Below, piece by piece: positions 47,123-56,647 of a stretch of 64,000 nucleotides of DNA. Made by a program: the position numbers and the translations under genes. Numbering within the stretch: the stretch's first letter is position 1; each line of letters opens with the position of its first letter. This stretch comes from Ancylobacter radicis (GTDB lineage: Bacteria; Pseudomonadota; Alphaproteobacteria; Rhizobiales; Xanthobacteraceae), in the NCBI RefSeq assembly GCF_018449475.1, contig NZ_JAHCQH010000015.1, positions 434,001-498,000 on the forward strand, read 5' to 3'. The notes beneath the pieces were generated by a model, which did no database searches, was not told where the DNA came from, and was given only the letters and a program-made list of their open reading frames with translations.

Positions 47123-47248
47123 ATGCGCCCTCCCGCTTTGCACGGCGGCAAGCATCTCCTTGCACGCGCGGCTGATGTGCGCGGCGCCGCGGCGGTCCAT
47201 ATGGACACCAGCCGGCGCCGTTCGCCGGCACGAACGCGCGGAGGATCC

Positions 47249-48310
47249 ATGGCACAGCATCTCGAACTCGGGCTCGACACGTTTGGCGACGTGACGCGCG
47301 AGGCCGATGGCACGCTCAAGCCGCACGCGCAGGTGATCCGCGAACTGGTCGCGGAAGCCCGGCTGGCCGATGAGGTGGGGCTCGACTTCTTCGGTGTCGG
47401 CGAACATCACCGCGATGATTTCGCGGTCTCCGCGCCGGAAGTGGTGCTGGCCGGCATCGCCACCCAGACACGCCGCATCCGCCTCGGCTCGGCGGTGACG
47501 GTGCTGTCCTCGGATGATCCGATCCGCGTGTTCCAGCGTTTCGCCACCGTCGACGCCCTGTCGAACGGGCGGGCCGAGGTGATTCTCGGGCGCGGCTCGT
47601 TCACCGAATCCTTCCCGCTGTTCGGTTTCGACCTGAAGGATTACGAGACACTGTTCTCGGAGAAGCTCGACCTGTTCGCCGCGCTGCTGAAGGACAACGG
47701 CACCAAGGCAGGCGTGACCTGGCAGGGCAGCATCCGCCCGCCGCTGAAGGGCCAGCACGTGTTTCCGCCGGCCGAGAGCGGCACGCTGAAGACCTGGATC
47801 GGCGTCGGCGGCAGCCCGGAATCGGTGGTGCGCGCGGCGCGCTACGGCCTGCCGCTGATGCTCGCCATCATCGGCGGCAATCCCGGCCGATTCGCGCCCT
47901 ATGTGGACCTCTACAAGCGCGCCATCGCGCAGGTGGGCGGCACAATGGCGCCGATCGGCGTGCATTCGCATGGCTACATCGCCGAGACCGACGAGGCCGC
48001 GCGCGAGGAATTCTATGCCGACTACAAGGTGATGCATGACCGGATCGGCCGCGAGCGCGGCTGGCCGGCCTATGGCCGCGACGCCTTCGAGCAGGAGATC
48101 ACCCACGGCTCGCTCTATCTCGGCTCGCCCGAGACGGTGGCCCGCAAGATCGCCAAGACCGCGAAGACGCTCGGCCTGTCGCGCTTCGACCTGAAATACA
48201 GCGCCGGCCCGCTGCCGCATGACCGGCTGATGCGCTGCATCGAGCTTTACGGCTCCAAGGTCGCCCCGCGCGTGCGGGAATTGCTGGCGCAGGAGACGGT
48301 GGAGGCGTGA
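47249..48310 (+). CDS. LLM-class flavin-dependent oxidoreductase
   Basis: A 353-residue bacterial luciferase-like TIM-barrel protein expected to use FMN or F420-type flavin. It has FFGVGEHHRDDFAVSAP and NGRAEVILGRGSF segments typical of the alkanal monooxygenase-like group. I start at ATG 47249 (GGAGGATCC site); a longer frame runs back over the terminator. The substrate is unknown. The gene stands alone between the terminator and a palindromic repeat. Confidence 0.85.
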   Translation: MAQHLELGLDTFGDVTREADGTLKPHAQVIRELVAEARLADEVGLDFFGVGEHHRDDFAVSAPEVVLAGIATQTRRIRLGSAVTVLSSDDPIRVFQRFATVDALSNGRAEVILGRGSFTESFPLFGFDLKDYETLFSEKLDLFAALLKDNGTKAGVTWQGSIRPPLKGQHVFPPAESGTLKTWIGVGGSPESVVRAARYGLPLMLAIIGGNPGRFAPYVDLYKRAIAQVGGTMAPIGVHSHGYIAETDEAAREEFYADYKVMHDRIGRERGWPAYGRDAFEQEITHGSLYLGSPETVARKIAKTAKTLGLSRFDLKYSAGPLPHDRLMRCIELYGSKVAPRVRELLAQETVEA

Positions 48311-48331
48311 GGGCTCTCGCCAACTGGGGCC

Positions 48332-48427
48332 GTCATCCCCGGACTTGATCCGGGGATCCACGACTTACCTCGCCACCCGGCTCAACCGTCAAAGGCATGG
48401 ATGCCCGGGCCAAGCCCGGGCATGACG
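48332..48427. repeat. Composite palindromic repeat, copy 1
   Basis: Unit A (48332-48366) begins GTCATCCCCGGACTTGATC and ends CACGACTT. After 27 bp, unit B (48394-48427) reads GGCATGGATGCCCGGGCC then AAGCCCGGGCATGAC. Each unit is a hairpin, and the outer ends GTCAT and ATGAC also pair, so the whole is a large imperfect palindrome between two genes that converge here. Confidence 0.85.
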
Positions 48428-48490
48428 ACGAGCGTGGGGATGACGGCCTTATAGGAACTGCGCCCCTCCCCGGCGGGGAAGGGCGTTGCC

Positions 48491-49891
48491 TCACACGTTC
48501 AGCAGCAGATATTCCCGCTCCCAGGGCGAGATGACCCGCATGAAGGTGTCGAACTCGGTCTGCTTCACCGCCGTGTAGGTCTTCACGAAGGATGGCCCGA
48601 GCACGGTGGCGATCTCCTCGGAATGCTGCAGCGCCGCCACCGCCTCGAGCAGGCCGCGCGGCAGTTCGAAATCGAGCCCCTTGGCGTCCGCCTCCAGCGG
48701 CTCGGTCGGGCGCAGGCCCTCGACGAGACCGAGATAACCGCAGGCCAGCGAGGCGGCGATGACGAGATAGGGGTTGGCGTCCGAGGACGGCACCCGGTTC
48801 TCGACGCGCCGCGCGGCCGGCGTGGACGGCGGCACGCGCAGCCCGGCGGTGCGGTTGTCATAGCCCCACTGCACGTTGATCGGCGCCATCGAATCGCGCG
48901 TCAGCCGGCGGTAGGAATTCACGTAAGGCGCGAGGATCGACATCACCGCCGGCAAATAACGCTGCTGGCCGGCGATGAAGGAGAAGAATTCCGGCGTCGG
49001 ATCGCCATCCTTGTCGGAGAAGATGTTCTTGCCGGTCTGCGCATCCACGATCGACTGGTGGATATGCATCGCCGAGCCGGGCTCGTCGGCGATCGGCTTG
49101 GCCATGAAGGTGGCGTAGATCTTGTGGGCCAGTGCCGCCTCGCGGATCGTGCGCTTGAACAGGAACACCTGATCGGCCAGGGCGATCGGATCGCCATGCA
49201 GCAGGTTGATCTCCATCTGCGCCGCGCCGTCCTCATGGATCAGCGTGTCGATCTCCAGGCCCTGCGCCTCGGAATAGTCGTACATGTCCTCGAACAGGGC
49301 GTCGAATTCGTTGACCGCCTGGATCGAATAGGACTGGCGGCCGATCTCGGGCCGGCCGGAGCGGCCGATCGGCGGCTTCAGCGGATAGTCCGCGTCGACA
49401 TTGGGCTCGACCAGATAGAACTCGATCTCCGGCGCCACGACGGCCTTCCAGCCCTTCTTGGCGTAGAGCTCGACGACGTTCTTCAGCACCTGGCGCGGCG
49501 CCAGTTCCACCGGGCGTCCGTCGCGGTGATAGGCGTCGTGGATGATCTGCGCGGTCGGATCGGTCGCCCAGGGCACGATCGCCAGCGTCGAGAAATCCGG
49601 CTCCATGACGAGGTCGCTGTCGACCACCACGGAATCCACGAGATTGTCATAGGGCGGATAGTCGCCCGAAATGGTCTGGAAAAACACCGAGAGCGGGAGG
49701 TTCATCACCGGGCTGGAGAGGAACTTCGACACCGGCATGATCTTGCCGCGACCGACGCCGGCAAGGTCTGGCACCGCGCATTCGATTTCGGTGATGCCGC
49801 GGGCACCCATCCAGGCTTTTGCCTCCTCGATCGAGGACACGCCGCGGGTGGACGTCACAGCGTCGCTTTCGGGACGCTTCTTCTTGGCCAT
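48491..49891 (-). CDS. Glutamine synthetase family protein, gamma-glutamylputrescine synthetase-like (PuuA)
   Basis: A 466-residue glutamine-synthetase-fold ligase. The metal and glutamate sites are visible in APEIEFYLVEP, LEIDTLIHEDGAAQMEINLLHGD (core HEDGAAQMEIN) and SAMHIHQSI; NRVPSSDANPYL is the ATP/active-site segment. It lies next to a PotGHI transporter and near a PuuB-like oxidase, so attaching glutamate to putrescine is the likely job. ATG 49891 has AGGA eight bases upstream; ATG 49900 is also possible. It is divergent from potG. Use of another amine is possible. Confidence 0.82.
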   Translation of the reverse strand: MAKKKRPESDAVTSTRGVSSIEEAKAWMGARGITEIECAVPDLAGVGRGKIMPVSKFLSSPVMNLPLSVFFQTISGDYPPYDNLVDSVVVDSDLVMEPDFSTLAIVPWATDPTAQIIHDAYHRDGRPVELAPRQVLKNVVELYAKKGWKAVVAPEIEFYLVEPNVDADYPLKPPIGRSGRPEIGRQSYSIQAVNEFDALFEDMYDYSEAQGLEIDTLIHEDGAAQMEINLLHGDPIALADQVFLFKRTIREAALAHKIYATFMAKPIADEPGSAMHIHQSIVDAQTGKNIFSDKDGDPTPEFFSFIAGQQRYLPAVMSILAPYVNSYRRLTRDSMAPINVQWGYDNRTAGLRVPPSTPAARRVENRVPSSDANPYLVIAASLACGYLGLVEGLRPTEPLEADAKGLDFELPRGLLEAVAALQHSEEIATVLGPSFVKTYTAVKQTEFDTFMRVISPWEREYLLLNV

Positions 49892-50093
49892 AATACCCAT
49901 CCTGATGCGCTTTCTGCGCGCAAAGAGGCAACCACGCCCTCCCGATGGCCGTCAAGGCGGGGCGCGCGATGAAGCGCACTGCTCATTTGCGGGCATGGTA
50001 AAATTGTTCGCATTGTGCCGTTGAGCCGCCGCCCGAAGCCGGATAGCGTCGCATCAGGGCCGGGTCATACCGGCGGGGACAACGGGGCCAAGC

Positions 50094-51269
50094 ATGAGCA
50101 CAGGCGTCGCCGACAAGACGCAGAAGACCATCGGGGGCATCCGACGCAAATTCGCCCCCTGGACCGATCCCCAGGCAACCCCGCTCATCCGCTACCAGAA
50201 CGTCACCAAGCGATTCGGCGAGTTCGTGGCGATCGACAATCTCTCGCTCGATATTTACGAGCGCGAGTTCTTCGCCCTGCTCGGGCCGTCCGGCTGCGGC
50301 AAGACCACGCTGATGCGCATGCTCGCCGGCTTCGAGGAGCCGACCAGCGGCCAGATCACGCTGGCCGGGCAGGATCTCGTCGGCACGCCGCCCTACAAGC
50401 GGCAGACCAACATGATGTTCCAGTCCTACGCGCTGTTCCCGCACATGAGCGTGTGGGACAACATCGCCTTCGGCCTGCGGCAGGACCGCATGGACAAGGA
50501 CGCGGTGGCCAACCGCGTCGAGGAGATGCTGAAGCTGGTGAAGCTCAGCCAGTTCGCCAAGCGCAAGCCGCACCAGCTTTCCGGCGGCCAGCGCCAGCGC
50601 GTGGCGCTCGCCCGCTCGCTGGCCAAGCGCCCCAAGGTGCTGCTGCTCGACGAGCCGCTCGGCGCGCTCGACAAGAAGCTGCGCGAGGAGACCCAGTTCG
50701 AGCTCATGGACATCCAGATGGAGCTCGGCATGACCTTCCTGATCGTGACCCACGATCAGGAAGAGGCGATGACCGTGGCCGACCGCATCGCGGTGATGAA
50801 CCATGGCAAGCTGGTGCAGGTTTCGCCGCCGGCGGTGATCTATGAGCAGCCCGCCTCGCGCTACGTCGCCGAGTTCGTCGGCGACGTGAACATTCTCGAC
50901 GCCGTCATCGAGGCCAAAGTGCCCGGCCTGGTGACGCTGCGCGCCGAGGCCGCGCCCGGCATGAGCTTCCGCGTGGCGCAGGACTGCGAGACCCAGGTCG
51001 GCGACACGGTGGCGCTGGCGTTCCGGCCGGAGAAGCTGCGGGTCGAACTCGATCCGCCGGCCGACCCCACCGTGAACTGCCTCACCGGCACGATCTGGGA
51101 CATCGGCTATCTCGGCGACCTGTCGATCTACCATGTGGAACTGGCCAATGGTCAGCGCATCAAGGCCGCCAAGCCGAACCTGACCCGCATGGTCGAGCGT
51201 CCCATCACCTGGGAAGACAAGGTCTATGTCTCCTTCGCGCCGGATGCCGGCGTGGTTCTGAAGAGCTGA
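50094..51269 (+). CDS. potG: Polyamine (putrescine) ABC transporter ATPase, PotG-like
   Basis: A 391-residue ATPase with Walker A GPSGCGKTT, signature LSGGQRQR, Walker B LLDEPLGALD and switch His in THDQEEAM. A C-terminal TOBE domain follows (about 300-385). The 33-residue N-terminal extension before the ATPase is usual for PotG. It energises polyamine import and is first in the potGHI operon. The divergent puuA-like gene starts about 200 bp upstream. Confidence 0.88.
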   Translation: MSTGVADKTQKTIGGIRRKFAPWTDPQATPLIRYQNVTKRFGEFVAIDNLSLDIYEREFFALLGPSGCGKTTLMRMLAGFEEPTSGQITLAGQDLVGTPPYKRQTNMMFQSYALFPHMSVWDNIAFGLRQDRMDKDAVANRVEEMLKLVKLSQFAKRKPHQLSGGQRQRVALARSLAKRPKVLLLDEPLGALDKKLREETQFELMDIQMELGMTFLIVTHDQEEAMTVADRIAVMNHGKLVQVSPPAVIYEQPASRYVAEFVGDVNILDAVIEAKVPGLVTLRAEAAPGMSFRVAQDCETQVGDTVALAFRPEKLRVELDPPADPTVNCLTGTIWDIGYLGDLSIYHVELANGQRIKAAKPNLTRMVERPITWEDKVYVSFAPDAGVVLKS

Positions 51270-51280
51270 AGGGGACCCCC

Positions 51281-52186
51281 ATGGCAGACAAGGCGAAAGG
51301 GCGCTGGCTGGTCCTCGCCATTCCCTATCTCTGGCTTTTCGCGCTGTTCCTCGTCCCGTTCCTGATCGTCTTCAAGATCAGCCTCTCGCAGGACGCGATC
51401 GCCCAGCCGCCCTATGTGCCGACCTTCGACCTCGCCGCCGGCTGGGAGGCCTTCAAGGAGAACTTCGCCGAGCTTTCTTTCGAGAATTACGGCTACGTCC
51501 TGAGCTGGGACAATGACTTCATCGAGGCCTATGGCTCCAGCCTGTGGATCGCCGGCGTCTCGACCGTGCTGCTGCTGATGGTCGGCTACCCGATCGCCTA
51601 CGCCATGGCGCGGGCGCCGAAATCGATCCGCCCAACCCTGCTGATGCTGGTGATCCTGCCCTTCTGGACCTCGTTCCTGATCCGCGTCTATGCGTGGATC
51701 GGCATTCTGTCGCCGGAGGGGCTGCTCAACCAGTTCCTGTTCGGGCTCGGGGTGATCGACCAGCCGCTGCAGATCCTCGCCACCGACACGGCGGTCTATA
51801 TCGGCATCGTCTATTCCTACCTGCCCTTCATGATCCTGCCGCTCTATTCGGCGCTGGAGAAGATGGACGAGACGCTGCTGGAAGCCGCCGCGGATCTGGG
51901 CTGCCCGCCCTTCGCCGCCTTCTGGAAGATCACCTGGCCGCTCTCCCTGCCCGGCGTGTTCGCCGGCTGCCTGCTCTGCTTCATCCCGGCGGTGGGCGAA
52001 TTCGTCATTCCCGACCTGCTCGGCGGTTCCGACACGCTGATGATCGGCAAGGTGCTGTGGACCGAATTCGCGGTGAACCGCTCCTGGACCGTGTCGTCGG
52101 CGGTGGCGGTGCTGCTGCTGATGGTGCTGGTGATTCCGATCGTCTTCTACCAGAACGTCCAGGCCCGCGAGATGGAGAAACGTTGA
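51281..52186 (+). CDS. potH: Polyamine ABC transporter permease, PotH-like
   Basis: A 301-residue permease with about six membrane spans and an EAA loop (ETLLEAAADLGCPPFAAFWK region). It begins 11 bp after potG with AGGGGAC upstream. Its stop overlaps the potI start as TGATG. It is half of the transmembrane channel for putrescine or spermidine. PotH/PotB identity follows from the order and not from a specific residue. Confidence 0.88.
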   Translation: MADKAKGRWLVLAIPYLWLFALFLVPFLIVFKISLSQDAIAQPPYVPTFDLAAGWEAFKENFAELSFENYGYVLSWDNDFIEAYGSSLWIAGVSTVLLLMVGYPIAYAMARAPKSIRPTLLMLVILPFWTSFLIRVYAWIGILSPEGLLNQFLFGLGVIDQPLQILATDTAVYIGIVYSYLPFMILPLYSALEKMDETLLEAAADLGCPPFAAFWKITWPLSLPGVFAGCLLCFIPAVGEFVIPDLLGGSDTLMIGKVLWTEFAVNRSWTVSSAVAVLLLMVLVIPIVFYQNVQAREMEKR

Positions 52187-53004
52187 TGAGAAAGGGCCTC
52201 TCCTGGTTCAACGTCACCTCGATCGTGCTCGGCTTCACCTTTCTCTATCTGCCGATCCTGCTGCTGGTGATCTACTCCTTCAACGCCTCGCGCATGGTCA
52301 CGGTGTGGGCGGGGTTCTCCACCCACTGGTATGTCCAGCTGTTCCAGAACCAGCAGCTGCTCGACGCCGCCTGGGTGACGCTGCGCGTCGCCTTCATCAC
52401 CGCCTCGGTGGCGACCGTGCTCGGCACGCTCGGCGCCATCGCGCTCACCCGCTATGGCCGCTTCTACGGGCGCACCCTGTTCTCGGGCATGATCTACGCG
52501 CCGCTGGTGATGCCGGAAGTGATCACCGGCCTGTCGCTGCTGCTGCTGTTCGTGGCGGTGGACATCGACCGCGGCTTCTGGACCATCACGCTCGCGCACA
52601 TCACCTTCACCATGTGCTTCGTCTCGGTGGTGGTGCAGTCGCGGCTCGTGACCTTCGACCGCTCGCTGGAGGAAGCCGCGCTCGATCTCGGCTGCACGCC
52701 CTTCAAGACCTTCTTCGTCATCACCCTGCCGATCATCCTGCCGGCGGTGGTATCGGGCTGGATGCTCGCCTTCACCTTGTCGCTGGACGATCTGGTCATC
52801 GCCAGCTTCACCACCGGGCCGGGCGCGACCACGCTGCCGATGCGCATCTACAGCCAGGTGCGGCTCGGCGTGACGCCGGAAATCAACGCCGCCTGCACCA
52901 TCCTCATCGCCATCGTCACCGTGGTCGTCATCGTCGCCTCGGTCATGACCAAGCGGCAGGAGATGGAGCGTCAGAAGGCGGAGCGGCTCGCGGCGGCGGG
53001 GTAA
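52186..53004 (+). CDS. potI: Polyamine ABC transporter permease, PotI-like
   Basis: A 272-residue permease with six membrane spans and an EAA loop (SLEEAALDLGCTPFKTFF region). The ATG 52186 shares an A with the potH stop. A longer frame reaching 51544 is antiparallel noise inside potH. No substrate-binding protein (PotF) gene is found in the rest of the cluster, so the binding protein must be encoded elsewhere. Confidence 0.88.
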   Translation: MRKGLSWFNVTSIVLGFTFLYLPILLLVIYSFNASRMVTVWAGFSTHWYVQLFQNQQLLDAAWVTLRVAFITASVATVLGTLGAIALTRYGRFYGRTLFSGMIYAPLVMPEVITGLSLLLLFVAVDIDRGFWTITLAHITFTMCFVSVVVQSRLVTFDRSLEEAALDLGCTPFKTFFVITLPIILPAVVSGWMLAFTLSLDDLVIASFTTGPGATTLPMRIYSQVRLGVTPEINAACTILIAIVTVVVIVASVMTKRQEMERQKAERLAAAG

Positions 53005-53011
53005 GCGACGC

Positions 53012-53407
53012 ATGCTCTCCCACATCAATATCGGCATCGCCGATTTCGACCGCGCCTACGCCTTCTATGCGGCCTTGCTGCCGGAACTCGGGCTGCAGAT
53101 GAAATTCGCCGAGGCCGAAAAGAACTGGGCCGGCTGGGTGCAGCCCGGCGTGGCGCGGCCGCTCTTTCTCATCGGCTGCCCCTATGATGGCGGCCCTGCT
53201 GCGCCGGGGAACGGCCAGATGGCCGCGTTCCTGGCGGCCGATCGCCCCATGGTCGACCGCGTGCACACCCTCGCCCTGCAACTCGGCGGCACGGACGAGG
53301 GCCTGCCCGGCCTGCGCCCGCAGTACCATGCGAACTATTATGGCGCCTATTTCCGCGATCCCGACGGCAACAAGCTGTGCGTGTGCTGTCACGATCCGGT
53401 GGCTTGA
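53012..53407 (+). CDS. VOC (glyoxalase/bleomycin resistance) family protein
   Basis: A 131-residue vicinal-oxygen-chelate protein. It opens MLSHINIGI with the first metal ligand His, and closes with HANYYGAYFRDPDGNK then LCVCCH. In relatives the closing strand usually carries a metal-binding Glu (LEVVCH); here that position is Cys. It lies 7 bp after potI and before mutL. Its substrate is unknown. Confidence 0.8.
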   Translation: MLSHINIGIADFDRAYAFYAALLPELGLQMKFAEAEKNWAGWVQPGVARPLFLIGCPYDGGPAAPGNGQMAAFLAADRPMVDRVHTLALQLGGTDEGLPGLRPQYHANYYGAYFRDPDGNKLCVCCHDPVA

Positions 53408-53476
53408 GGCCGGCCCTGCTAGGTCAGCCGCCGGCCTGCGGCTAGACTTCGGCCGAGCCTCGAATCGGATTCCGTC

Positions 53477-55333
53477 ATGCCCCTGCGCCTGCTTCCGCCC
53501 ACCCTGGTCGACCGCATCGCCGCGGGCGAGGTGGTGGAACGCCCGGCGGCGGCGCTGAAGGAGATCGTCGAGAACGCGCTCGACGCCGGCGCCTCCCGCA
53601 TCGAGATCGTCATCGACGGCGGCGGGCGGCGGCTGATGCGCGTCACCGACGATGGTTGCGGCATGGATGCCGACGATCTGGCGCTCGCGGTGGAGCGCCA
53701 CGCCACCTCCAAGCTCGACAGCGAGGACCTGCTCGCCATCTCCACCCTCGGCTTTCGCGGCGAGGCGCTGCCCTCGATCGGCTCGGTGGCGCGGCTCGCC
53801 ATCACCAGCCGGCCGCGGGGCGCGGACAGCGCCCATGAGATCCGCGTCGAGGGCGGGGTGAAATCCCCGGTAAAGCCGGCCGCGCTCGGCACCGGCACGC
53901 GGGTCGAGGTGCGCGACCTGTTCTTCGCCACCCCGGCGCGGCTGAAATTCCTGAAATCCGAACGCGCCGAGACGGCGGCGGCGGTGGATGCGGTGCGGCG
54001 CCTCGCGCTGGCCCGCCCCGAGGTCGGCTTCACCCTCGTCACCGATGAGCGGGCTCCGGTCACCTGGCCGGCCCGCAGCGCCGATGCGAGCGGCCGCCGC
54101 GCCCGCATCGCCGATGTGCTCGGCCATGAGGTCGGGCAGAACGCGCTCGATATTGACGGCCGGCGCGAAGGCGCGCGGCTTGCCGGCCTCGCCGGTCTGC
54201 CGACCTTCTCCAAGGCGAACTCGCTGTCGCAATATCTGTTCGTCAATGGCCGGCCGGTGCGCGACAAGGTGCTGATCGGCGCCATCCGCGCGGCCTATGC
54301 CGACCTTTTGCCCTCCGACCGGCACCCGGTGACGGCGCTGTTCCTCGATCTCGACCCGCGCGAGGTCGATGTGAACGTGCACCCGGCCAAGACCGAGGTA
54401 CGGTTCCGCGATCCCGGCCTCATCCGCGCGCTGATCGTGCGCACGCTGATGGACGCGCTCACCACCGCCGTGCCGCGCACCGCCTCCACCGCTGCCGACC
54501 GGCTGGCGCAGTTCGCCCGTGCCGAGACGATGGATGGCTACCGGCCACAGCCCAGGCCAGGCAATTACAACTGGACGAGTTCCTGGGCGGCACCCGAGGG
54601 TGCCTCGGCCAGCGCGCCAGACGGCTTCAATGAGTCCCCCGCGCGCTTCGATTTCGGTGCCCCCGGCGGGCAGAGTGGGGCTCTCGCCCTTGATCTGGCG
54701 CCGCAGGCCGATGCGCGGGCGGCACACCTGCCCGCGGCGCCGGATCTGATGGAACGCCCGCTCGGCGCGGCGCGGGCGCAGTTGCACGAGACCTACATCA
54801 TCGCCCAGACCAGCGACGGGGTGGTGGTGGTGGACCAGCACGCCGCCCATGAGCGCATCGTCTATGAGCGGCTGAAAGCCGCCATGGAGCGCGACGGGCT
54901 CAATCGGCAGATGCTGCTGGTGCCGCTGGTGGTCGATCTCGACCCGTCCGACGCGGCGCGCCTTGCCGAGCGCGCGCAGGCGCTGGAAAAGCTCGGCCTG
55001 GTGCTGGAGGCGTTCGGGCCGGGCGCGCTGCTGGTGCGGGAGGTGCCGGCGCTGCTCGGTGATGCCGATGTGCCGGCGCTGGTGCGCGAACTGGCCGAGC
55101 ACGCGGCGGAATGGGACGATGCGCTGCCGCTGGAGCGGCGCCTGCTGCATGTCGCCGCCACCATGGCCTGCCACGGCTCGGTGCGGGCCGGCCGCAGGCT
55201 GCGCGTCGAGGAAATGAACGCGCTGCTGCGCGAGATGGAACAGACCCCCAACGCCGCCCAGTGCAACCACGGACGTCCAACCTTCGTCACGCTGGCGCTC
55301 GCCGACATCGAACGCCTCTTCGCGCGGCGCTGA
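53477..55333 (+). CDS. mutL: DNA mismatch repair protein MutL
   Basis: A 618-residue GHKL ATPase. The N-terminal domain has IAAGEVVERPAAALKEIVENALDAGA (ATP lid region, core EVVERP and ENALDAG), DDGCGM and TLGFRGEALPSI. The C-terminal domain begins around residue 430 with QLHETYIIAQTSDGVVVVDQHAAHER and includes the NTAQCNHGRPT-like end NAAQCNHGRP. The domain has no DQHA(X)2E(X)4E endonuclease motif that I can confirm in full, although QHAAHERIVYE is suggestive. Standalone gene inside the polyamine locus. Confidence 0.95.
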   Translation: MPLRLLPPTLVDRIAAGEVVERPAAALKEIVENALDAGASRIEIVIDGGGRRLMRVTDDGCGMDADDLALAVERHATSKLDSEDLLAISTLGFRGEALPSIGSVARLAITSRPRGADSAHEIRVEGGVKSPVKPAALGTGTRVEVRDLFFATPARLKFLKSERAETAAAVDAVRRLALARPEVGFTLVTDERAPVTWPARSADASGRRARIADVLGHEVGQNALDIDGRREGARLAGLAGLPTFSKANSLSQYLFVNGRPVRDKVLIGAIRAAYADLLPSDRHPVTALFLDLDPREVDVNVHPAKTEVRFRDPGLIRALIVRTLMDALTTAVPRTASTAADRLAQFARAETMDGYRPQPRPGNYNWTSSWAAPEGASASAPDGFNESPARFDFGAPGGQSGALALDLAPQADARAAHLPAAPDLMERPLGAARAQLHETYIIAQTSDGVVVVDQHAAHERIVYERLKAAMERDGLNRQMLLVPLVVDLDPSDAARLAERAQALEKLGLVLEAFGPGALLVREVPALLGDADVPALVRELAEHAAEWDDALPLERRLLHVAATMACHGSVRAGRRLRVEEMNALLREMEQTPNAAQCNHGRPTFVTLALADIERLFARR

Positions 55334-55356
55334 GGCCGGTCTATGGTGCCGGCATA

Positions 55357-56640
55357 ATGGCGTTTGACACCGATCATCCCAAGAGCTGGTACGCCGCGAC
55401 GGCGCGCCATCTCTCCCCCTTCCCCGCCCTCGCCGGCACTGTGCGCGCCGATGTCTGCGTCATTGGCGGCGGCTATACCGGCCTGTCCGCCGCGCTGCAT
55501 CTGGCCGAGGCCGGGCTGGACGTGGTGCTGCTGGAAGCCGCGCGCCTCGGCTCCGGCGCCTCCGGCCGCAATGGCGGGCAGATCCATTCCGGCCAGCGGC
55601 GGGATCAGGACTGGCTGGAGGCGCAGGTCGGGATCGACGATGCCAAGGCGCTGTGGCGCCTCGCGGAAGACGCCAAGGCGCTGCTCCACGCGCTGATCGA
55701 GCGGCACGCCATCGATTGCGACGTGCGCCCCGGCCTCATCGTCGCCGACCACAAGCCCGGCTATGTCGCGCACAGCCACGCCTATGCGCGCAAGCTGAAC
55801 GAGGTCTATGACTACCCGCAGGCCGCCCCGCTCTCGCGCGAGGAGCTGCGCGCCCTGGTCGGCTCCGACGCCTATCATGGCGGCATGATCGACCATGGCG
55901 GCGGGCATCTGCACCCGCTCAACCTCGCGCTGGGCCTCGCCCGCGCCGCCAGCAAGGCCGGCGCCCGGCTGTTCGAGCAGTCCCGCGCGCTCGGCATCGA
56001 CGAGAGCGGCGCCAAGGCGCGGGCAACCACCGCCGGCGGCGTGGTGGAGGCCGATTTCGTGCTGGAATGCGGCGACGGCCTGCAAGACGGGCTCGACCGG
56101 CGGGTCGACAATTACGTCATGCCGATCGCCAACTACATCGCCGCGACGCAGCCGCTCGGGGCGCGCGCCCGCGACATCATCGCCAATGACGCGGCGGTGG
56201 CGGACAGCCGTTTCGTCGTGAACTATTACCGGCTCTCGGCCGATGGACGGCTGCTGTTCGGCGGCGGGGAGAGCTATACGCGGCGCCTGCGCCCGGACCC
56301 CGGCGCGTTTGTCCGGCCCTATATGCTGAAGATCTTCCCGCAACTGGCCGATGTGCGGATCGATTATGGCTGGGGCGGGCTGCTCGGCATCACCATGAGC
56401 CGCATGCCCTTCGTGCGCCGCCTGTCCCCCCGCGTGCTGACGGCGGCCGGCTATTCCGGGCAAGGCGTCATGCTGGCCCCCTATTTCGGCAAGCTGCTGG
56501 CGCAGGCGGTGCAGGGCCAGCTCGGCGCGTTCGATCTACTCGCCGGCCTGCCGGTGCCGCCCTTCCCCGGCGGGCCGGTGATGCGCTGGCCGCTGCTGGT
56601 CGCCGGCATGAGCTATTTCGCCCTGCGCGACCGGCTGTGA
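55357..56640 (+). CDS. FAD-dependent oxidase, gamma-glutamylputrescine oxidase-like (PuuB)
   Basis: A 427-residue DAO-fold flavoprotein. The FAD motif is VIGGGYTGLSAALHLAEAG (residues about 35-54), followed by GSGASGRNGGQIHSGQ, the pattern seen in PuuB. It closes with GGLLGITMSRMP and GYSGQGVMLAPY. It should oxidise gamma-glutamylputrescine to the aldehyde. Together with the PuuA-like ligase and PotGHI it completes the first steps of putrescine degradation. The ribosome site is weak. I start at ATG 55357, 24 bp past the mutL stop. Confidence 0.85.
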   Translation: MAFDTDHPKSWYAATARHLSPFPALAGTVRADVCVIGGGYTGLSAALHLAEAGLDVVLLEAARLGSGASGRNGGQIHSGQRRDQDWLEAQVGIDDAKALWRLAEDAKALLHALIERHAIDCDVRPGLIVADHKPGYVAHSHAYARKLNEVYDYPQAAPLSREELRALVGSDAYHGGMIDHGGGHLHPLNLALGLARAASKAGARLFEQSRALGIDESGAKARATTAGGVVEADFVLECGDGLQDGLDRRVDNYVMPIANYIAATQPLGARARDIIANDAAVADSRFVVNYYRLSADGRLLFGGGESYTRRLRPDPGAFVRPYMLKIFPQLADVRIDYGWGGLLGITMSRMPFVRRLSPRVLTAAGYSGQGVMLAPYFGKLLAQAVQGQLGAFDLLAGLPVPPFPGGPVMRWPLLVAGMSYFALRDRL

Positions 56641-56647
56641 GGACGCG

